Assembly (NCBI RefSeq): GCF_000276805.1
Contig: NZ_AKXQ01000013.1
Coordinates: 62,001-126,000 of the forward strand
DNA length: 64,000 bases
Reading direction: 5' to 3'
Source of the DNA: Moritella dasanensis ArB 0140
GTDB lineage: Bacteria; Pseudomonadota; Gammaproteobacteria; Enterobacterales; Moritellaceae
Shown here: one piece after another, positions 41,006 to 51,097 of the stretch
How the letters are laid out: each line of letters starts with the position of its first letter
How positions within the stretch are numbered: position 1 is the first letter of the stretch
Notes under the pieces: generated by a model
What the model was told of the DNA's origin: nothing
Database searches by the model: none
The model's input: only the letters and a program-made list of their open reading frames with translations
Program-made: the position numbers and the translations under genes

Positions 41006-41680
41006 ATGACGAAAGATGTAACTGACGCTATTACCGAAACGATTACCGAAAGTACGCTTGTAGCCAATACTAATGCTATTACCGAAACTATGTTGGTAAC
41101 CACACCTGAAGGCGCTATTGCAGCTACAGAAACAACAAAAGATAGCAATCCTGTTTCTGATATAGATGTTAACTTAGCCCTTACGCCTGAACAGTTACAA
41201 GCGGACGACCGCTGGATGCAACATGCGATCATGCTTGCAGGCAAAGCTGAAGCGATTGATGAAATACCGGTCGGTGCTGTGGTAGTGCTGGATGATAAGA
41301 TCATTGGTGAAGGCTGGAATCAGTCGATTAATTTACACGATGCGACTGCGCATGCCGAGATTATGGCACTGCGTGATGCAGGTAAAACGGTTGAGAATTA
41401 TAGACTTGTGGAAGCTACTTTGTACGTGACGTTGGAACCGTGCTCTATGTGTGCAGGCGCAATGGTGCACAGCAGAGTGAAACGGTTGGTTTATGGTGCG
41501 GCAGATTTAAAAACAGGTGCGGCGGGGTCGGTATTCAATCTGGTTGAACATCCTCAATTGAATCATCAAATTGAAGTACGTTCAGGGGTTTTTGCTAGTG
41601 AGACTGGCGCATTATTAAGTCAGTTTTTTAAACGACGCCGTAAAGAGAAAAAAGCCCTGAAGCGCTTGCAGAAAGATTAG
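41006..41680 (+). CDS. tadA: tRNA-specific adenosine deaminase TadA with long N-terminal extension
   Basis: TadA converts adenosine 34 to inosine in tRNA-Arg(ACG). The catalytic core (about residues 68-224) has HAEIMAL at 116-122 and the zinc/proton-shuttle motif EPCSMCAGAM. The first 65 residues have no counterpart in E. coli TadA and are Thr/Glu-rich; they arise from repeats of ATTACCGAAA in the DNA. The ATG at 41006 lacks a ribosome binding site, and no other start is convincing, so the N-terminus is uncertain. Confidence 0.9.
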   Translation: MTKDVTDAITETITESTLVANTNAITETMLVTTPEGAIAATETTKDSNPVSDIDVNLALTPEQLQADDRWMQHAIMLAGKAEAIDEIPVGAVVVLDDKIIGEGWNQSINLHDATAHAEIMALRDAGKTVENYRLVEATLYVTLEPCSMCAGAMVHSRVKRLVYGAADLKTGAAGSVFNLVEHPQLNHQIEVRSGVFASETGALLSQFFKRRRKEKKALKRLQKD

Positions 41681-41823
41681 TCTAGAATAGCGGGTTGATT
41701 TTCAAATTCATTTTGTAAAAAGAAAGATCGTTGGCGGTTAAGTAGCGAACGGTTTGTTCTTGAACGAGATATTTGGCGTCTTGGTGATTTTACTTTTAAT
41801 TTTGCTCTTTTCTTTAGCATCAT
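41677..41823 (-). CDS. Putative 48-residue basic protein, unknown
   Basis: This minus-strand ORF encodes a very basic peptide (MMLKKRAKLKVKSPRRQ, then further Arg/Ser-rich sequence) with a strong AAAGGAAAGC ribosome binding site before a double ATG. Its end overlaps the tadA stop. I do not recognise it. The tadA terminator lies just upstream of it, which suggests its promoter is within a short gap. Confidence 0.45.
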   Translation of the reverse strand: MMLKKRAKLKVKSPRRQISRSRTNRSLLNRQRSFFLQNEFENQPAILD

Positions 41824-41850
41824 GCTTTCCTTTGATTTTAATTTTCGCTG

Positions 41851-41873
41851 CCTAGTCCTAGGCGTTTTTTTAT
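41851..41873 (+). terminator. Probable terminator of tadA
   Basis: GCCTA-GTCC-TAGGC followed by G and seven T, 170 bases after the tadA stop. Confidence 0.7.
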
Positions 41874-41973
41874 CTTTATGTTCATTAACATACAGTAATA
41901 TAAATAAGATGCACATGAAACTTTTATGTCAGTTTTATGTGGATATTGTGACAGCTGTGACAGCTGATTAATG

Positions 41974-43437
41974 TCACTCTGCGTCGATGCTTTCCCATAC
42001 TTGTTCTGTCTCTGTTGATAATTCAAATCCCATATCACGGGCTACTTTTTCGGTCATATTTATTTGTTCGTCAAACCAGCGCAAGCTATCGTAATATTTA
42101 CGGATATTGCTGACATACTTCACCGCTTCATTACCCCTCGCATAGCCAAAACGGGTATATTTATACCATTTACGTTGCTGTAATAATGGGATGATGGCTT
42201 TGACTTCAGTCCAGCTATTTTGATTGCCACCAAGCTTTTCGGTAATTTTACGCGCATCAATTAAATGACTGTAACCGATATTATAAGCGGCTAACGCAAA
42301 CCAAGGTTTTTCATGTTCGGCAATGGTATCTGGCAAGCGGTTAATTAGCTTGGCTAAATAAGCTGAGCCCGCGCGAACACTTTGCTGGGGATCAATACGT
42401 GAAGTAACGCCAAACTCTCTGGCAGTAGGCCAAGTTAACATCATCATGCCACGCACCCCAGTCGGGGATCTTGCATTGGGATCCCAATGCGATTCTTGGT
42501 AACTGACGGCCGCCAGCAAGCGCCAATCTAATTGCCCTGCGTGTTGACGAAATAAAGCCTCGTATTTAGGCAGTTGTGAATCAATACGACGTAAAAAATA
42601 ACGAGTATCAACAAAGTCAAAGGTATCGATATGTCCAAAGTACTTTTCTTGTAGTAACTCCATCTTGCCCGATATTTCTTGCAAGGTGAAAAAAGCGAGT
42701 ACTGCAGTGGCTAATGAATCATCATCGTTCTTATCCATAAGCCAAACCACATCAAGTTCCTTTTCCAGTTCGAAGGCTTCATTTAGATGTGGGTAATAAT
42801 ATTGATGCTGAGATAAAGACGTATCATCGGCCATCACTAACTTGATATTCCCGTCTTCTAAATTTTTAAATAAAATTTCTTCATCAGGCAAGGTTTTATA
42901 AGTAATGTTGAGTTCAGGGTAATCACGTTGCAGTTTTTGCACATACTCTTCATGACTTGAACTTTTTACTACATATATAGGGTCGACAACCTGTTGTAGG
43001 TTACGTGGTCTTAGGCTGCCTTTACGATAAATAAGTAACTGTTTAACATCATAATAGCTTGGTCCCATCCGATATTCAGCTAAACGCTTTTTGGTGCGTG
43101 TTAAGCCCGCTGCAGATAACGCAAAAGGTTTAGCTTTGGTGGTCTTGGCTTCTAACATACTTTCGAGAGAATGGTAGGGATGGATAATTAACTCGACACC
43201 CAGATAATCGCTGAACTGTTTTAATAATTCGTATTCTAGCCCAGCTGGTTTGTTACCTTCAATATAGTAGTTAGCAGGACCATAAATGGTCTTTACATGT
43301 AATTCGCCCGCTGCTTGGATCTTTTCTAATTGTGTTCTGGTATCTTTTTCTTGCATGCAGCCAGAAGCGGCCACGCTCAAGATAAAGATCAAGCAAGGTT
43401 TAAAAAAGCGTTGTAAGCGTGCTAAAAATGTCTGCAA
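41974..43437 (-). CDS. mltF: Membrane-bound lytic murein transglycosylase F
   Basis: MltF cuts peptidoglycan glycan strands at the outer membrane. The 487-residue lipoprotein has a lipobox Cys at about residue 27 (VAASGC), a solute-binding-like regulatory domain (about 40-275) and a C-terminal SLT domain with the catalytic Glu at about 315 (AAVSYQESHWDPNARS) and GVRGMMMLTWPTA. The start is a TTG with AAAGG seven bases upstream; a nearby ATG is out of frame. It is divergent from purL, as in E. coli. Confidence 0.95.
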   Translation of the reverse strand: MQTFLARLQRFFKPCLIFILSVAASGCMQEKDTRTQLEKIQAAGELHVKTIYGPANYYIEGNKPAGLEYELLKQFSDYLGVELIIHPYHSLESMLEAKTTKAKPFALSAAGLTRTKKRLAEYRMGPSYYDVKQLLIYRKGSLRPRNLQQVVDPIYVVKSSSHEEYVQKLQRDYPELNITYKTLPDEEILFKNLEDGNIKLVMADDTSLSQHQYYYPHLNEAFELEKELDVVWLMDKNDDDSLATAVLAFFTLQEISGKMELLQEKYFGHIDTFDFVDTRYFLRRIDSQLPKYEALFRQHAGQLDWRLLAAVSYQESHWDPNARSPTGVRGMMMLTWPTAREFGVTSRIDPQQSVRAGSAYLAKLINRLPDTIAEHEKPWFALAAYNIGYSHLIDARKITEKLGGNQNSWTEVKAIIPLLQQRKWYKYTRFGYARGNEAVKYVSNIRKYYDSLRWFDEQINMTEKVARDMGFELSTETEQVWESIDAE

Positions 43438-43649
43438 GTCATAACCTTTTAATATGAGAATATAAATAACTATATGGGATCTATCTTTATAGCGTTTTAA
43501 GTACCATTACACAATAGTGAATGACGGTTGACTGTATAAAAAAACAGTATTTGTATGTCTATGAAATGACAATGTTATCAATACTGTTAATGATGTTATC
43601 GGCTAAGGCGCAAAAAAAGTTATTAGTAAATTAACTTGTTGCTCATGTA

Positions 43650-43682
43650 ACGCTATCGTTATGGTCATAATTTGCATATAAT
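43650..43682 (+). promoter_or_regulatory. purL promoter region with possible PurR box
   Basis: TATAAT at 43677-43682 is a good -10 element. The 16 bases from 43650 match the PurR consensus at about 11 positions, including the central CG, and would overlap the -35 region. By-eye match only. Confidence 0.4.
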
Positions 43683-43726
43683 GGCCGGGATTTTTCCCCA
43701 GTAACCCTTTTAGTGAGAAAAAGTTA

Positions 43727-46700
43727 ATGCATATAATGCGAGGAGCGCCAGCGCTCTCTGAGTTTCGTACTAGTAAACTAGTCGAACGATGTAATGATGT
43801 AGGATTATCGGATATAACAATTTATGCGGAGTACGTCCATTTTGCCGATGTAACAACCCCGCTCAGTGACAAAGAACGGAGTGTCCTGGAAAAATTGTTG
43901 ACCTACGGGCCAAGAATTACAGAGCACGCTCCCGAAGGAACTCTCCTTCTTGTTACTCCTCGTCCCGGCACTATCTCTCCTTGGTCTTCTAAATCTACTG
44001 ACATCGCTATCAACTGCGGCCTTTCTAACGTAAAACGTCTTGAACGTGGCATCGCTTACTACATCTCTTCAAAAACACCTCTTACAGCAACCCAACTACA
44101 AACTGCAGCAAGCTTGATGCACGACCGTATGATGGAATCTGTATTTGATTGTCTAGATGCAGCTGAACAATTATTTGTTCAAGCACAAGCGCGCCCATTA
44201 AAGTCTGTTGATATTTTAGCGGGTGGCCGTGAGGCACTTGTCGATGCGAATGCTAAATTAGGTTTAGCACTGGCTGAAGATGAAATAGATTATTTGATTG
44301 CGAGCTTTAACCAGCTAAAACGTAATCCAAATGACATCGAATTAATGATGTTTGCCCAAGCAAACTCAGAGCATTGTCGTCATAAGATTTTTAATGCGGA
44401 TTGGACCATTGATGGCCAAGACCAAGAGAAATCATTATTCAAGATGATCAAGAACACCTTCGAACAAACGGGTGATCATGTTTTATCTGCTTATAAAGAT
44501 AATGCTTCTGTAATGGAAGGTTCAAAAGCCGGCCGTTTCTTCCCTGATCCAAAAACGCAGCAGTATGAATATCACCAAGAAGATATTCAAATTCTGATGA
44601 AAGTTGAGACTCACAATCACCCAACAGCAATCTCTCCTTGGCCTGGTGCCGCGACAGGTTCTGGTGGTGAAATTCGTGATGAAGGCGCAACGGGTCGTGG
44701 TTCGAAACCGAAAGCAGGTTTAGTTGGTTTCAGCGTATCTAATTTACGTATTCCAGCATTTGAACAGCCTTGGGAAACCGACTTTGGTAAACCTGGTCGT
44801 ATCGTTAGTGCATTAGACATTATGCTAGAAGGCCCACTTGGTGGCGCAGCATTTAATAATGAATTTGGTCGTCCTAACCTATTAGGTTATTTCCGTACGT
44901 ATGAAGCTGAAGTTAACAGCCATAACGGTGTGGAAATACGTGGTTACCACAAGCCGATTATGCTTGCTGGTGGTCTCGGTAACATCCGTGACCAGCACGT
45001 TCAAAAAGGTGATATTCCAGTTGGCGCTAAATTAATCGCGCTAGGTGGTCCGGCAATGAACATTGGTTTAGGTGGCAGTGCTGCTTCATCAATGGATTCA
45101 GGTCAATCACACGAAGATTTAGATTTCGCTTCTGTACAACGTGAGAATCCAGAAATGGAACGTCGTTGTCAGGAAGTTATCGACCGTTGTTGGCAGATGG
45201 GTGACGACAATCCGATTGCCTTCATTCACGATGTGGGCGCGGGTGGTTTATCTAACGCATTCCCTGAACTAGTACATGACGGTGGTCGTGGTGCTAAGTT
45301 TGAATTACGTGATATTAACAACGATGAACCAGGCATGTCACCGCTTGAGATTTGGTGTAATGAATCACAAGAACGTTACGTTATGGCTGTTGCACCTGAA
45401 AACCTAGCAACATTCGAAGCGATTTGTAAACGTGAACGTACACCATTCTCTGTGGTTGGTGTAGCGACTGAAGAGTTGCATTTGACTGTAACGGATTCGT
45501 TATTAAACGAAACACCGATTGATATGCCAATGGAAGTATTATTAGGTAAAGCACCTAAGATGCACCGTGACGCAACAACGCTAGTGACAAAAGGTGAAGC
45601 ATTAGACTTTACTGGTATCACAGTGAAAGATGCAGCAGAACGCCTATTACGTTTACCAGCAATTGCTGAGAAGACGTTCTTGATCACGATTGGTGACCGC
45701 TCGGTAACGGGTTTAGTTGCACGTGATCAAATGGTCGGTCCTTGGCAGGTTCCGGTAGCCGATTGCGCAGTAACAGCAGCAAGTTTTGATACTTACGCTG
45801 GTGAAGCAATGGCAATTGGTGAACGTACGCCATTAGCATTGTTAAACTTCCCTGCATCAAGCCGTGTGGCTGTTGCTGAAGCGTTAACGAATATTGCCGC
45901 AACAGAGATTGGTGATTTAACGCGCATCAACCTTTCTGCTAACTGGATGTCTGCAGCAGGTCACCCAGGTGAAGATGCTGGTTTATACGCAGCTGTTAAA
46001 GCCGTTGGCGAAGAACTTTGTCCTGAATTGAACCTGACTATTCCAGTCGGTAAAGATTCAATGTCAATGAAGACGCGCTGGGAAGATAACGGTGAAAACA
46101 AAGAAGTTATTTCACCATTATCACTGATTATTACTGCATTCGGTCGTGTGACTGACGTACGTAAAACAGTAACGCCACAGCTACGCACTGACAAAGGTGA
46201 TACCGACCTTATCCTTATCGATTTAGGTAATGGTCAAAACCGTCTAGGTGCATCTTCATTAGCACAAGTATACAAGCAACTGGGTCAACATACACCAGAT
46301 GTGGATAGCGCTGAGCAGCTGAAAGGCTTCTTCGATGCGATGCAAGTATTAGTGAAAGAACAATCACTACTGGCTTATCATGACCGCAGTGACGGTGGTT
46401 TATTCTCAACAGTAACAGAGATGGCATTTGCTGGTCACTGTGGTGTTGATGTTGAACTTGATATGTTGGGTACAGATGATCTTGCTGCACTTTATTCAGA
46501 AGAACTCGGCGCGGTTATCCAAGTATCTTCAGCAATGAAAGAACAAGTACTAACAACATTAGCAGGCCACGGTCTAGCAGCATGTTGTCATGTAATTGGT
46601 TCGACAAACACTGATGATATGGTACGTTTCACGCGTAATGGCGACAACGTATTAGCTGAAAGCCGAACTTACTTCCGTGCAATTTGGGCTGAAACAACGC

Positions 46701-47620
46701 TTAAAATGCAAGCGCTACGTGACAACCCGAGCTGTGCGCAGCAAGAGTTTGATCTTAAACTTGACGTCAAAGACCCTGGTCTAAACGTTAACTTAAGCTT
46801 TGATGTTAACGAAGATATTGCAGCACCTTACATCATGACTGGTGTACAACCTAAAATGGCTATTTTACGTGAGCAGGGTGTAAACTCGCAAACGGAAATG
46901 GCGGCTGCATTTGATCGTGCTGGCTTTGCTGCTCAAGATATTCACATGAGTGATATCCTTAGCGGACGCGTTAACCTAGCTGACTTCGCAGGCCTTGCCG
47001 CTTGTGGTGGTTTCTCTTACGGTGACGTATTGGGCGCGGGTGAAGGTTGGGCTAAATCAATCTTGTTTAACCCACAAGCACGCGACCAGTTTGCGGCATT
47101 CTTCGAACGTGAAGACAGCTTCTCACTGGGTGTATGTAATGGTTGTCAGATGTTATCTAACTTGGGTGAACTTATCCCCGGTTCAGAGTTATGGCCACGT
47201 TTCGTTACCAACCAATCTGAACGTTTTGAAGCACGTTTCAGCTTAGTTGAAGTACCGAAAAATCCGTCAATATTCTTAGGTGACCTTGCTGGTTCAAGAA
47301 TGCCAATTGCTGTATCTCACGGTGAAGGTCGTATTGAATTACGTGATGACGCACATCTGCAAGCACTGAACAACAGTGGTACGGTTGCACTTAACTTCGT
47401 TGATAACTACGGTCAACCAACGACGCAATACCCATCTAATCCAAATGGTTCGCCATTAGGTATTACGGGTCTAACGACGACTGACGGTCGCGTAACTATC
47501 ATGATGCCACATCCGGAACGTGTATTCCGCAGTGTGAGCAACTCATGGCATCCAGAAGAATGGGGCGAAGATAGCCCGTGGATGCGTATGTTCCGCAACG
47601 CACGCGTTAACTTAGGTTAA
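43727..47620 (+). CDS. purL: Phosphoribosylformylglycinamidine synthase PurL
   Basis: PurL converts FGAR to FGAM with ATP and glutamine in purine synthesis. The 1297-residue single-chain form has the N-terminal PurS-like region ([10 protein letters not shown]), two AIRS-type synthetase halves with [18 protein letters not shown], and a C-terminal glutaminase with the nucleophile in [14 protein letters not shown]. Length and form match the gammaproteobacterial large PurL. The start could also be the in-frame ATG nine bases further on. It is monocistronic with its own terminator. Confidence 0.98.
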   Translation: MHIMRGAPALSEFRTSKLVERCNDVGLSDITIYAEYVHFADVTTPLSDKERSVLEKLLTYGPRITEHAPEGTLLLVTPRPGTISPWSSKSTDIAINCGLSNVKRLERGIAYYISSKTPLTATQLQTAASLMHDRMMESVFDCLDAAEQLFVQAQARPLKSVDILAGGREALVDANAKLGLALAEDEIDYLIASFNQLKRNPNDIELMMFAQANSEHCRHKIFNADWTIDGQDQEKSLFKMIKNTFEQTGDHVLSAYKDNASVMEGSKAGRFFPDPKTQQYEYHQEDIQILMKVETHNHPTAISPWPGAATGSGGEIRDEGATGRGSKPKAGLVGFSVSNLRIPAFEQPWETDFGKPGRIVSALDIMLEGPLGGAAFNNEFGRPNLLGYFRTYEAEVNSHNGVEIRGYHKPIMLAGGLGNIRDQHVQKGDIPVGAKLIALGGPAMNIGLGGSAASSMDSGQSHEDLDFASVQRENPEMERRCQEVIDRCWQMGDDNPIAFIHDVGAGGLSNAFPELVHDGGRGAKFELRDINNDEPGMSPLEIWCNESQERYVMAVAPENLATFEAICKRERTPFSVVGVATEELHLTVTDSLLNETPIDMPMEVLLGKAPKMHRDATTLVTKGEALDFTGITVKDAAERLLRLPAIAEKTFLITIGDRSVTGLVARDQMVGPWQVPVADCAVTAASFDTYAGEAMAIGERTPLALLNFPASSRVAVAEALTNIAATEIGDLTRINLSANWMSAAGHPGEDAGLYAAVKAVGEELCPELNLTIPVGKDSMSMKTRWEDNGENKEVISPLSLIITAFGRVTDVRKTVTPQLRTDKGDTDLILIDLGNGQNRLGASSLAQVYKQLGQHTPDVDSAEQLKGFFDAMQVLVKEQSLLAYHDRSDGGLFSTVTEMAFAGHCGVDVELDMLGTDDLAALYSEELGAVIQVSSAMKEQVLTTLAGHGLAACCHVIGSTNTDDMVRFTRNGDNVLAESRTYFRAIWAETTLKMQALRDNPSCAQQEFDLKLDVKDPGLNVNLSFDVNEDIAAPYIMTGVQPKMAILREQGVNSQTEMAAAFDRAGFAAQDIHMSDILSGRVNLADFAGLAACGGFSYGDVLGAGEGWAKSILFNPQARDQFAAFFEREDSFSLGVCNGCQMLSNLGELIPGSELWPRFVTNQSERFEARFSLVEVPKNPSIFLGDLAGSRMPIAVSHGEGRIELRDDAHLQALNNSGTVALNFVDNYGQPTTQYPSNPNGSPLGITGLTTTDGRVTIMMPHPERVFRSVSNSWHPEEWGEDSPWMRMFRNARVNLG

Positions 47621-47687
47621 TCGTTTAGGTTGATAGCCTAGGTTAATAACTTAGGTTACTCGTCATTCGCTGATGTGTTAATAAATG

Positions 47688-47716
47688 AAAGGTCGCAATT
47701 ATTGCGGCCTTTTTTT
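47688..47716 (+). terminator. Terminator of purL
   Basis: AAAGGTCGCAAT pairs with ATTGCGGCCTTT (one G-U), followed by a T run. Confidence 0.93.
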
Positions 47717-47875
47717 GTATTTTATCCGTACTAGATTGCTCATTGCCTTTATGTTTTACATCATAGCAAGGCGGTTTAATAACTGATTTTAGTCCTGTGA
47801 AATTATATATATGCTGAATTGTGCTATAGTCTCGATTGTCGTCGTCAATATATTAATTTATGGGTAGGAAGAATA

Positions 47876-48760
47876 ATGGGTCAGTCACAAGGTTTATTAT
47901 TATTTAAATTGAATCTGCAGCAGAAGTTTGCGATTGGTACGTTGAAAGTACAAGAGATTGTGCCTTCTACACGTTTGTATTCGTTACCCGGATCTCACCC
48001 TATGGTCATGGGCGCTGCGACGTTACGTGGTCGGACTATTCCTATTATTGATATGGCAAGTGCAGTGGGTTATCGCCCTGTGACGAAAGAAGAATACGAT
48101 TCGTGTAATATTATTATTACCGACTGTAGTCGCCAAATTGTTGGTTTCTTAGTGCGTCATATCGACAAGATCATGGAGTGTAGTTGGAAAGATATTTCCG
48201 CGCCGAGTCCAACACTGGGTTGTAATATCTATACGACAGGTGTGATGGAGCTTGAAGGGAAATTGGTGCAACTGATGGACGTAGAACGTTTGTTATCTGA
48301 CATTTACCCTGATGATGAGAATATCGAATTACCGCAATTCACGGCCGCAGAGCTTGAAGAACTGCGTAATAAAGAGATCCTTGTGGTCGATGATTCAATG
48401 GTTGCTCGTAATCAACTTGCTAGCGCGTTAGACGCAGCTGGGATCCATTATCAAGTCTCTAAAAATGGTCAAGATGCGCTAACAACCATGCAAACGGCAG
48501 TTGAATCAGGTAAACCTATCGATGTGTTGGTCAGTGATATTGAAATGCCAGGATTAGATGGTTATGAAGTTGCATTTGAAGTGCGTAGTACGCCGAATGT
48601 ATCGGCAACTTATATTATTCTGCATACCTCACTATCGAGCTCAATTAGTACTGAACGCGCACAGCAAATTGGCGCAGATGAAGCGTTAACAAAGTTTGAT
48701 GCGAGTGAGTTGATGCAAGCTATTTTACGTGGTGTTAAAGGGCGTGAAAATATTACTTAA
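47876..48760 (+). CDS. cheV: Chemotaxis coupling protein CheV (CheW-REC)
   Basis: CheV links receptors to CheA and adds a phosphorylatable receiver that tunes adaptation. From the ATG at 47876 (TAGGAAG upstream) the protein is 294 residues: a CheW-like domain (about 8-150; FKLNLQQKFAIGTLKVQEI, GAATLRGRTIPIIDM) and a receiver (about 170-290) with the Asp in DVLVSDIEMPGLDGYE. The frame is open further upstream to 47819. No chemotaxis operon is adjacent, which is common for cheV. Confidence 0.95.
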   Translation: MGQSQGLLLFKLNLQQKFAIGTLKVQEIVPSTRLYSLPGSHPMVMGAATLRGRTIPIIDMASAVGYRPVTKEEYDSCNIIITDCSRQIVGFLVRHIDKIMECSWKDISAPSPTLGCNIYTTGVMELEGKLVQLMDVERLLSDIYPDDENIELPQFTAAELEELRNKEILVVDDSMVARNQLASALDAAGIHYQVSKNGQDALTTMQTAVESGKPIDVLVSDIEMPGLDGYEVAFEVRSTPNVSATYIILHTSLSSSISTERAQQIGADEALTKFDASELMQAILRGVKGRENIT

Positions 48761-48804
48761 GTCATACCAGTTAAGTATGTTGCTATGACATTTTTACCAG
48801 ACAT

Positions 48805-48832
48805 AAAAAAAGCGCTAATAAGCGCTTTTTTT
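48805..48832. terminator. Bidirectional terminator between cheV and arcA
   Basis: AAAAAAAGCGCT pairs with AGCGCTTTTTTT around an AATA loop, serving both converging genes. Confidence 0.95.
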
Positions 48833-48882
48833 GTATCTGTCATTCATTGCTGACATTTTCGGTATCGCTAGCGGTCTGTTGC

Positions 48883-49599
48883 TTAGCTTAATTCACCGCA
48901 AAAACGGTAACCTTCACCGTGGATTGTCGCGATGATTTCTGGCGTATCAGCAATGCTTTCAAAATGCTTACGGATACGACGGATAGTGACATCAACAGTA
49001 CGATCGTGTGGTTTCAATTCACGGCCAGTCATTTTTTTCAATAACATTGCACGAGTTTGAATTTTACCCGGGTTTTCTACGAAGTGTAGCATTGCACGGA
49101 ATTCACTACGTGGTAGTTTAAATGAATCATCCAGTGGACTAATTAAAGAACGGCTGTTGATATTTAAACGCCAGCCATTGAATTCATATTCTTCAATGAT
49201 GGCTTTTTCTTCGTCTGCTACAGGCAATTTAGTAAACGTACGGCCAAGTAGATTACGCGCACGGATAGTTAATTCACGTGGGTTAAATGGCTTAGTAATG
49301 TAATCGTCAGCACCAATTTCTAGACCTAAAATCTTGTCAACTTCATTGTCGCGACCAGTTAAAAACATCAGGGCTAAATTATGTTTGTCACGTAGTTCAC
49401 GTGCTAACAATAAGCCATTTTTACCTGGAAGGTTAATATCCATGATTACCAAGCTGATAGGATTATTGGCAATGATCTCATACATTTCATCGCCGTTACT
49501 TGCTTCATGTACTGAATAACCTTCAGCTTCGAAGATGCTTTTTAGGGTGTTACGTGTAACGAGTTCATCTTCTACGATAAGAATGTTTGGGGTTTGCAT
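48883..49599 (-). CDS. arcA: Aerobic respiration control response regulator ArcA
   Basis: ArcA, phosphorylated by ArcB under low oxygen, represses aerobic and activates fermentative functions. The 238-residue OmpR-type regulator is nearly superposable on E. coli ArcA: D54 in [52 protein letters not shown], and the winged helix with [12 protein letters not shown] and [18 protein letters not shown]. An FNR-type box and -10 element lie upstream, giving a leader of about 200 bases. arcB is not in the window. Confidence 0.98.
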   Translation of the reverse strand: MQTPNILIVEDELVTRNTLKSIFEAEGYSVHEASNGDEMYEIIANNPISLVIMDINLPGKNGLLLARELRDKHNLALMFLTGRDNEVDKILGLEIGADDYITKPFNPRELTIRARNLLGRTFTKLPVADEEKAIIEEYEFNGWRLNINSRSLISPLDDSFKLPRSEFRAMLHFVENPGKIQTRAMLLKKMTGRELKPHDRTVDVTIRRIRKHFESIADTPEIIATIHGEGYRFCGELS

Positions 49600-49641
49600 A
49601 AACGTACCTAGTTCCGCTTTGGATCAAATAGTGCCCTGTCA

Positions 49642-49664
49642 ATTGATAGAGTATCTATCACAAT
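49642..49664 (-). promoter_or_regulatory. Stem-loop in the arcA leader
   Basis: ATTGATAGA and TCTATCACAAT pair around a GTA loop (one extra base in the 3' arm), 43 bases before the arcA start. Role unknown. Confidence 0.35.
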
Positions 49665-49805
49665 TAACTCAGGAGTAAGAGTAATACATCCATGAAATAT
49701 AAGACTATTTATCTAAAACAGCTAGCTGCGGCAGGATATCTAGTATTATGGCTTCCTTAACTATAGGATTATATGTTATTAACAGCCGCATAACAACCTA
49801 ATGTA

Positions 49806-49847
49806 ATTATGTTACGTAATAACTCAACATGATTTGATATTTATCAA
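49806..49847 (-). promoter_or_regulatory. FNR-activated promoter candidate of arcA
   Basis: TTGAT-ATTT-ATCAA at 49834-49847 is a perfect FNR box. On the minus strand a CATAAT -10 element lies at 49811-49806, predicting a start near 49799, which puts the box centre at about -41.5, the classical class II activating position. FNR activation of arcA is known in E. coli. Confidence 0.65.
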
Positions 49848-50450
49848 ATAACCCTCATTGGCTATATTTTAGTTGAAAGGCGTCGTTACAATGCTTATCT
49901 TAATTAAAGCTAGTTGAACCACTTTGTATGACATTGTATTTTAAGTTATATAAATCAGGATGTTATGATTTAATTTGTAATTTAAAACGTGACCTTAAGC
50001 GTGTATAGGTTCGACTCAATCGAACCGATATTTGTGCGTACGCCCTGCCTACATCGGTTGTTTAGCGTGTAAATATTTTTGTAAAAGGGTGCTTATGGCT
50101 TATTTTTTCCACGTTAATCTGATGATTGCTGGTTTATAGTACTTATTTATCTTGTTTTTTGATCTAAATATGACGTTGTGTTGTTTATTCGCAGTGTCTT
50201 GTTTGGCTTCATTCAAATTAACAGAATTAAACTGTCTTTTTATTCGTGAAAATGTAATCAAATTACAACTTGGTAAGTTTTATTGGTAGATAATTATCTA
50301 TGTATGGACTTTGTTAATTAATTATAGATCGGAATAATTGTTCTGCGCTAATATGTTAGTAGTTGTAGCCAATTTTGCTGTTATTAACGAATCACGCAAC
50401 ATTGCTATGGGATTGTCAGCTATCAACAATAACGACGCTAAGGATGGACT
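49848..50450. other. Long intergenic region between arcA and rraA
   Basis: About 600 bases with no convincing gene. It contains the competing hairpins at 50008-50059 listed separately, near-direct repeats with AGCGTGTA at about 49998 and 50064, and AT-rich sequence before rraA. Confidence 0.5.
50008..50059. ncRNA. Candidate structured RNA or regulatory element (competing hairpins)
   Basis: GGTTCGA (50008-50014) pairs with TCGAACC (50020-50026); AACCGAT (50023-50029) pairs with ATCGGTT (50053-50059). The two stems share bases 50023-50026, so they exclude each other. An 8-base palindrome GCGTACGC lies in the second loop. Whether this is transcribed is unknown; no sigma promoter or terminator is clear. 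Confidence 0.3.
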
Positions 50451-50930
50451 ATGTTAGACCTATTACCCGATCTGTGTGATCAACATTTCGACCAATTATC
50501 CGTGATGGACCCCATTTTTCAAAGTTATGGTAAAGCGACTATTTTTAGTGGCCAAGCCGTAACCGTTAAATGTTTTGAAGATAACTCGCTGGTCAAAGAG
50601 CTCGCTGGCACGCCAGGACAGGGGCGTATTTTAGTCATTGATGGCGGCGGCTCCACACGACGTGCGTTGCTCGGCGATATGATTGCTGAAAATGCAGTCA
50701 GTAATGGCTGGGCAGGTTTTGTGATTTATGGTGCTATTCGTGATGTTGCTACGATTAATACGTTGGAACTCGGCGTGAAAGCGATAACGGCTTTTCCGGT
50801 AAAAACAGAGAAACGTGGTTTAGGGGATGCTGGTATTGATTTACAATTTGCTGGTGTGAGCATTGCTGAAGGTGATTATATCTATGCCGACTTAAACGGT
50901 GTCGTGGTCGCGAAAGAGCCACTGCTGTAA
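50451..50930 (+). CDS. rraA: Regulator of ribonuclease E activity A
   Basis: RraA binds and inhibits RNase E, slowing mRNA decay. The 159-residue protein matches the family: FSGQAVTVKCFEDN, RILVIDGGGSTRRALLGD and GFVIYGAIRDVATI. It forms trimers and has no catalytic residues for the aldolase-like fold it resembles. AAGGA precedes the ATG. Its neighbours menA or hslVU of E. coli are not present here. Confidence 0.95.
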   Translation: MLDLLPDLCDQHFDQLSVMDPIFQSYGKATIFSGQAVTVKCFEDNSLVKELAGTPGQGRILVIDGGGSTRRALLGDMIAENAVSNGWAGFVIYGAIRDVATINTLELGVKAITAFPVKTEKRGLGDAGIDLQFAGVSIAEGDYIYADLNGVVVAKEPLL

Positions 50931-51010
50931 TCGACGGTTTATAAATAGCAGCAGCCAGAATCAAATAACTTAAGTTATAAACCGTTGTAGCCGTAAGCGG
51001 TCGTAATTAG

Positions 51011-51046
51011 TAGGTAGCGTTAGTGATAGAATATTAACGCTACCTA
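51011..51046. terminator. Stem-loop between rraA and aceK
   Basis: TAGGTAGCGTTA pairs perfectly with TAACGCTACCTA around a 12-base loop, between the ends of two converging genes. There is no strong T run. Confidence 0.55.
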
Positions 51047-51085
51047 TTATTTACCTATTACCTATTACTTACCTACTTATCTACA
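51041..51085. repeat. Short degenerate tandem repeat
   Basis: Five or so imperfect copies of a TTACCTA-type unit follow the stem-loop between rraA and aceK. Confidence 0.5.
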
Positions 51086-51097
51086 TGTCATTAATGA

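Noticed and set aside
50095-50139. 14-codon ORF with AAAGGG upstream in the arcA-rraA gap
   Set aside because: The ribosome binding site is good, but the peptide has no special codons and no attenuator follows; kept only as part of the structured-gap observation.
49600-50450. tRNA or tRNA-like gene suggested by GGTTCGA in the arcA-rraA gap
   Set aside because: The GGTTCGA/TCGAACC stem resembles a T arm, but no acceptor, D or anticodon arms could be drawn around it.
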